DNA of 9,253 nt from positions 1 to 9,253 of the forward strand of contig JADDQT010000066.1 of NCBI GenBank assembly GCA_016781225.1, in the 5' to 3' direction. Each line of letters starts with the position of its first letter. The first letter of the stretch is position 1. This stretch comes from Actinomycetota bacterium. Lineage in GTDB: Bacteria > Actinomycetota > Acidimicrobiia > Acidimicrobiales > GCA-2861595. The notes under the pieces were generated by a model, which worked only from the letters and a program-made list of their open reading frames with translations, ran no database searches and was not told the DNA's origin. Shown here one piece after another: positions 7,190 to 9,253 of this stretch. Made by a program: the position numbers and the translations under genes.

Positions 7190-7198
7190 TTCGTCGTT

Positions 7199-7204
7199 AG
7201 CCTA
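7199..7204 (-). promoter_or_regulatory. Possible -10 element of the thiG promoter
   Basis: TAGGCT (TAnnnT pattern) on the minus strand would start transcription near 7192, just before the first paired base of the proposed riboswitch at 7189. No good -35 is seen at 16–18 bases, so the call is weak and rests mainly on position. Confidence 0.3.
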
Positions 7205-7258
7205 CCGCCCAGAGGTCCCGCCCGTGACCCGCTCGCAGTCCCAATCGGAGAGCAAACC

Positions 7259-7351
7259 GTGAGCACCCGCAAGCTCATCATCGCCGCCCTGCTGACGGGC
7301 CTGGCCATCCTCGTCGCCTTCGCCGTCCAGGTGACGATGCTCGCCCGCTAG
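7259..7351 (+). CDS. Small single-pass membrane protein, 30 residues
   Basis: GTG at 7259 is preceded by GGAG (7247–7250) with an 8-base spacer. The product starts with a short basic head (MSTRK), then one continuous hydrophobic stretch from about residue 6 to 26 (LIIAALLTGLAILVAFAVQV), and ends MLAR. This predicts one transmembrane helix with the N-terminus inside. The frame is also open upstream to an ATG at 7115, but that extension overlaps the riboswitch on the other strand, has no membrane or family character, and lacks the ribosome binding site. The gene diverges from thiG and precedes lpdA by about 90 bases. Function is unknown; small one-helix proteins often act as subunits or modulators of membrane complexes. 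Confidence 0.6.
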   Translation: MSTRKLIIAALLTGLAILVAFAVQVTMLAR

Positions 7352-7367
7352 TACAGCATCGCTGTAC
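7351..7367. promoter_or_regulatory. Perfect palindrome between the small membrane gene and lpdA
   Basis: GTACAGC-ATC-GCTGTAC is a 7-bp perfect inverted repeat with a 3-base centre. It begins at the last base of the small gene's TAG. No T-run follows, so it is not a standard intrinsic terminator. It may be an operator for the lpdA–sucB unit or a 3' stabilising hairpin. The remaining 7368–7436 shows no other clear signal. Confidence 0.4.
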
Positions 7368-7442
7368 CAAGGCGCTTCCAGCTGGACGGGTAGGGCCGAT
7401 CAGTAGGCTGAGCCCGGATCTCGAGTAGCACCCGGCGAGGAG

Positions 7443-8840
7443 GTGGTCCCCACGGCACAGCAATTCGACGTCGTCGTGCTCGGCGGCGGTCCCGGTGGTT
7501 ACGCCGCGGCGCTGTACGCCTCCTCGGCGGGGCTCTCCGTTGCCGTGGTGGAGAAGGACAAGGTTGGCGGTACCTGCCTGCACCGGGGATGCATCCCCGC
7601 CAAGGAGTTCCTGGAGACCGCATCGGTGTACCGCACCGTTGCCGGTGCCAAGGAGTTCGGCGTGCAGGCCGAGCAGCCGACCCTCGACTTCTCGGTCAGC
7701 CAGGCGCGCAAGCAGAAGGTGGTTGACCAGCTCCACAAGGGCCTGCAGACCCTGATGAAGCGCCGAAGGATCACCACCTTCATCGGTACGGGCCGGCTTG
7801 GCCCCGACCGCACGGTGAGGGTGAGCGACGGCACCGAGCTGCAGGGCAACCACGTGGTGCTGGCCACTGGCTCCGTCCCCCGCACCATCCCCGGCTTCGA
7901 GGTAGACGGCCGCTTCGTCATGTCCTCCGACGAGCTGCTGGCCCGGGAGGAGCTGCCCGCCAGTGCGGTCGTCATCGGAGGCGGCGCCATCGGCTGTGAG
8001 TTCGCCTCCATGATGAGCGACCTAGGGGTGCAGGTCACCCTTCTGGAGGCGCTGCCCAAGCTGCTTCCCGGCTGCGACAAGGACGTGGTGAACGTAGTGG
8101 CCCGGTCCTTCGCCAAGCGGGGGATCGACGTTCGCACCGGTGTCACCGTGAACGGCCACAAGCCGAGCGCGGAGGCCACCACCGTGCTGTTCGGCGAAGG
8201 GGAGCAGGTCACCGCCGACGCCGTCGTGGTCTCGGTCGGGCGCCGGCCACTGTCCGACGGCCTGTTGGACGAGGGCACGGCCGTCGAGGTCGACGAGAGA
8301 GGCTTCGTGGGCATCGACGAGCGGTGCCGCACCGCGGAGCCGGGCGTTTACGCTGTGGGTGACCTGGTGGCCACCCCCCAGCTGGCCCACGTTGGCTTCG
8401 CTGAGGCCATCGTCGCCGTGAAGGACATGCTCGGTGAGTCTCCGGTGCCGGTGGACCACGCCTCGGTGCCGTGGTGCATCTACTGCCACCCCGAGGTCGC
8501 CTTCGCCGGATTGTCGGAGGAGGCGGCCACGGAGGCCGGCTACGACGTGGTGGTCAAGGTCGACCCTTACGGGGGCAACGGTCGGGCCCTCATCGTGGGC
8601 GAGGCGGCGGGGATGGTGAAGGTGATCGCCGAGAAGGATTCCGACGGGAAGGCGGGCCGCATCCTCGGCGTGCACATGGTGGGACCGTGGGTCACCGAGC
8701 AGCTGGGCCAGGCCTACCTGGCCGTCAACTGGGAGGCCACACCGGAGGAGGTGGCTCAGTACATCCAGCCTCATCCGACCCTGTCGGAGGTGTTCGGTGA
8801 GACGGTGCTGGCCATGACCGGGAGGAGCCTGCACGCATGA
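7443..8840 (+). CDS. lpdA: Dihydrolipoamide dehydrogenase (E3)
   Basis: E3 reoxidises dihydrolipoyl groups of 2-oxoacid dehydrogenase complexes (and of glycine cleavage), passing electrons through a disulfide and FAD to NAD+. The 465-residue length is standard. Seen: FAD site VVVLGGGPGGYAAA (10–23); redox disulfide C45/C50 in GGTCLHRGCIPAK; ATGSVP; NAD site VVIGGGAIGCEFAS; second FAD motif VYAVGDL; actinobacterial-type CIYCHPEVAFAGLSE; and the catalytic dyad H444/E449 in HPTLSE. The start is GTG at 7443. It is the only candidate between an in-frame TAG (7404–7406) and the Rossmann fold, but the GAGGAGG at 7437–7443 leaves no normal spacer, so initiation is odd. It is followed by sucB. Confidence 0.95.
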   Translation: MVPTAQQFDVVVLGGGPGGYAAALYASSAGLSVAVVEKDKVGGTCLHRGCIPAKEFLETASVYRTVAGAKEFGVQAEQPTLDFSVSQARKQKVVDQLHKGLQTLMKRRRITTFIGTGRLGPDRTVRVSDGTELQGNHVVLATGSVPRTIPGFEVDGRFVMSSDELLAREELPASAVVIGGGAIGCEFASMMSDLGVQVTLLEALPKLLPGCDKDVVNVVARSFAKRGIDVRTGVTVNGHKPSAEATTVLFGEGEQVTADAVVVSVGRRPLSDGLLDEGTAVEVDERGFVGIDERCRTAEPGVYAVGDLVATPQLAHVGFAEAIVAVKDMLGESPVPVDHASVPWCIYCHPEVAFAGLSEEAATEAGYDVVVKVDPYGGNGRALIVGEAAGMVKVIAEKDSDGKAGRILGVHMVGPWVTEQLGQAYLAVNWEATPEEVAQYIQPHPTLSEVFGETVLAMTGRSLHA

Positions 8841-8860
8841 GTGGAGGACGGGAGCGATGA
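8837..8860 (+). other. Seven-codon mini-frame linking lpdA and sucB
   Basis: ATG at 8837 overlaps the lpdA stop (ATGA), encodes MSGGRER, and its TGA at 8858–8860 overlaps the sucB ATG (ATGA). It spans the GGAGGACGGGAG that serves as the sucB ribosome binding site. It could relay ribosomes by termination–reinitiation, or be chance. Confidence 0.3.
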
Positions 8861-9253
8861 CCGACATCACCATGCCGCAGTTGGGGGAGACCGTCACCGA
8901 GGGGACCATCACCCGCTGGGCCAAGGAGGTGGGCGAGCGGGTGGACGAGGACGAGGTGCTCTTCGAGGTCTCCACCGACAAGGTGGACTCCGAGGTGCCC
9001 TCGCCCGCCGGCGGCTACGTATCGGAGATCCTGGTGCAGGAAGGCGAGACGGTCGACGTGGGCACCAGGCTGGCGGTGCTCAGCCCTTCGGCCCCCGGTG
9101 AGGCGACCGACAGCCAGGGAGCGGCCGATGGCGAGGCTGACGGGGAGGGCGAGTCCGACACCGATGGCCCGTCCGGCGGCGTCGCGGTCCAAGCGGAGGA
9201 CGAGGCCCCCGACGTGGCGGCCAAGGCCCAGGAGGCGGGCGCCAGCGAGGCGG
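8857..9253 (+). CDS. sucB: 2-oxoacid dehydrogenase E2 component (dihydrolipoyl acyltransferase), N-terminal part (3' partial)
   Basis: ATG at 8857, with GGAG-type sequences at 8843–8854, starts a frame that remains open to the window end (132 codons). Residues 1–75 form a lipoyl domain: MTDITMPQLGETVTEGTI, then VDEDEVLFEVSTDKVDSEVP with the lipoylation lysine K42, and the closing GGYVSEILVQEGETVDVG. After about residue 80 comes an Ala/Gly/Glu/Asp-rich flexible linker, typical of E2 proteins. The peripheral-subunit-binding and catalytic domains lie beyond the edge. The lpdA–E2 order is typical of actinobacteria, where this E2 is usually the SucB/DlaT subunit shared by the 2-oxoglutarate and pyruvate complexes. 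The substrate cannot be fixed from the lipoyl domain. Confidence 0.9.
   Translation, partial: MTDITMPQLGETVTEGTITRWAKEVGERVDEDEVLFEVSTDKVDSEVPSPAGGYVSEILVQEGETVDVGTRLAVLSPSAPGEATDSQGAADGEADGEGESDTDGPSGGVAVQAEDEAPDVAAKAQEAGASEA

Noticed and set aside
7115..7258. Longer 78-residue version of the small membrane protein starting at ATG 7115
   Set aside because: The extension overlaps the thiG leader, has no ribosome binding site and no domain; GTG 7259 has a good one.
8022..8981. Minus-strand open frame of 319 codons opposite lpdA and sucB
   Set aside because: His/Asp/Arg-rich text typical of an antisense shadow; lpdA on the other strand is certain.
1..9253. CRISPR array, tRNA, rRNA, transposase or integrase
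   Set aside because: No regularly spaced repeats, tRNA-like cloverleaf, rRNA segment or DDE/tyrosine recombinase motifs were seen by eye on either strand.

Overview
The window is high-GC DNA with G/C-rich third codon positions and frequent GTG/TTG starts. It carries an lpdA–sucB order and a two-gene thiG–thiH operon. This fits an actinobacterium, possibly of the Acidimicrobiia type; the lineage is inferred from style and synteny, not from a marker gene.

Layout. (1) 1–204, + strand: the last 67 codons of a hydantoinase B/oxoprolinase subunit. (2) 246–3766, - strand: one very large gene. Its reading frame is open for more than 3.5 kb and encodes about 1,173 residues if a single-base frameshift near 460–475 is repaired. 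It has a restriction-endonuclease-like N-terminus, a P-loop STAND-type NTPase (Walker A, Walker B, GxP motif, winged helix) and a long C-terminal half of about 700 residues. This is the most interesting object here: a candidate nucleotide-gated (nSTAND/Avs-like) defence protein. (3) 4007–4472, - strand: a FitA/VapB-type ribbon-helix-helix antitoxin with a promoter/operator palindrome, followed by a frameshifted and truncated PIN-domain (VapC) toxin remnant. (4) 4480–4665, - strand: a short unrecognised frame. (5) 4679–5082, - strand: a broken FTR1/EfeU iron permease, with the N-terminus and the middle missing. A palindrome (5081–5098) lies beside it. (6) 5136–7093, - strand: thiH and thiG, overlapping by GTGA, preceded by a probable but divergent TPP riboswitch (7097–7189). 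(7) 7259–7351, + strand: a 30-residue single-pass membrane protein, divergent from thiG. (8) 7443–9253, + strand: lpdA (dihydrolipoamide dehydrogenase) and the 5' end of sucB (E2 of a 2-oxoacid dehydrogenase), joined by a tiny ATGA-linked frame.

Interpretation. The flanks are core metabolism: thiazole synthesis under TPP control, and the E3/E2 subunits of a 2-oxoacid dehydrogenase. Between the hyuB end and thiH lies about 4.9 kb of accessory DNA with three damaged genes (STAND gene frameshift, vapC, FTR1) and one intact antitoxin. The large gene also looks less GC-rich than the thi/lpd region. This suggests a turnover site where a defence-like gene was inserted and its neighbours are decaying. 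Some of the single-base lesions could be assembly errors.
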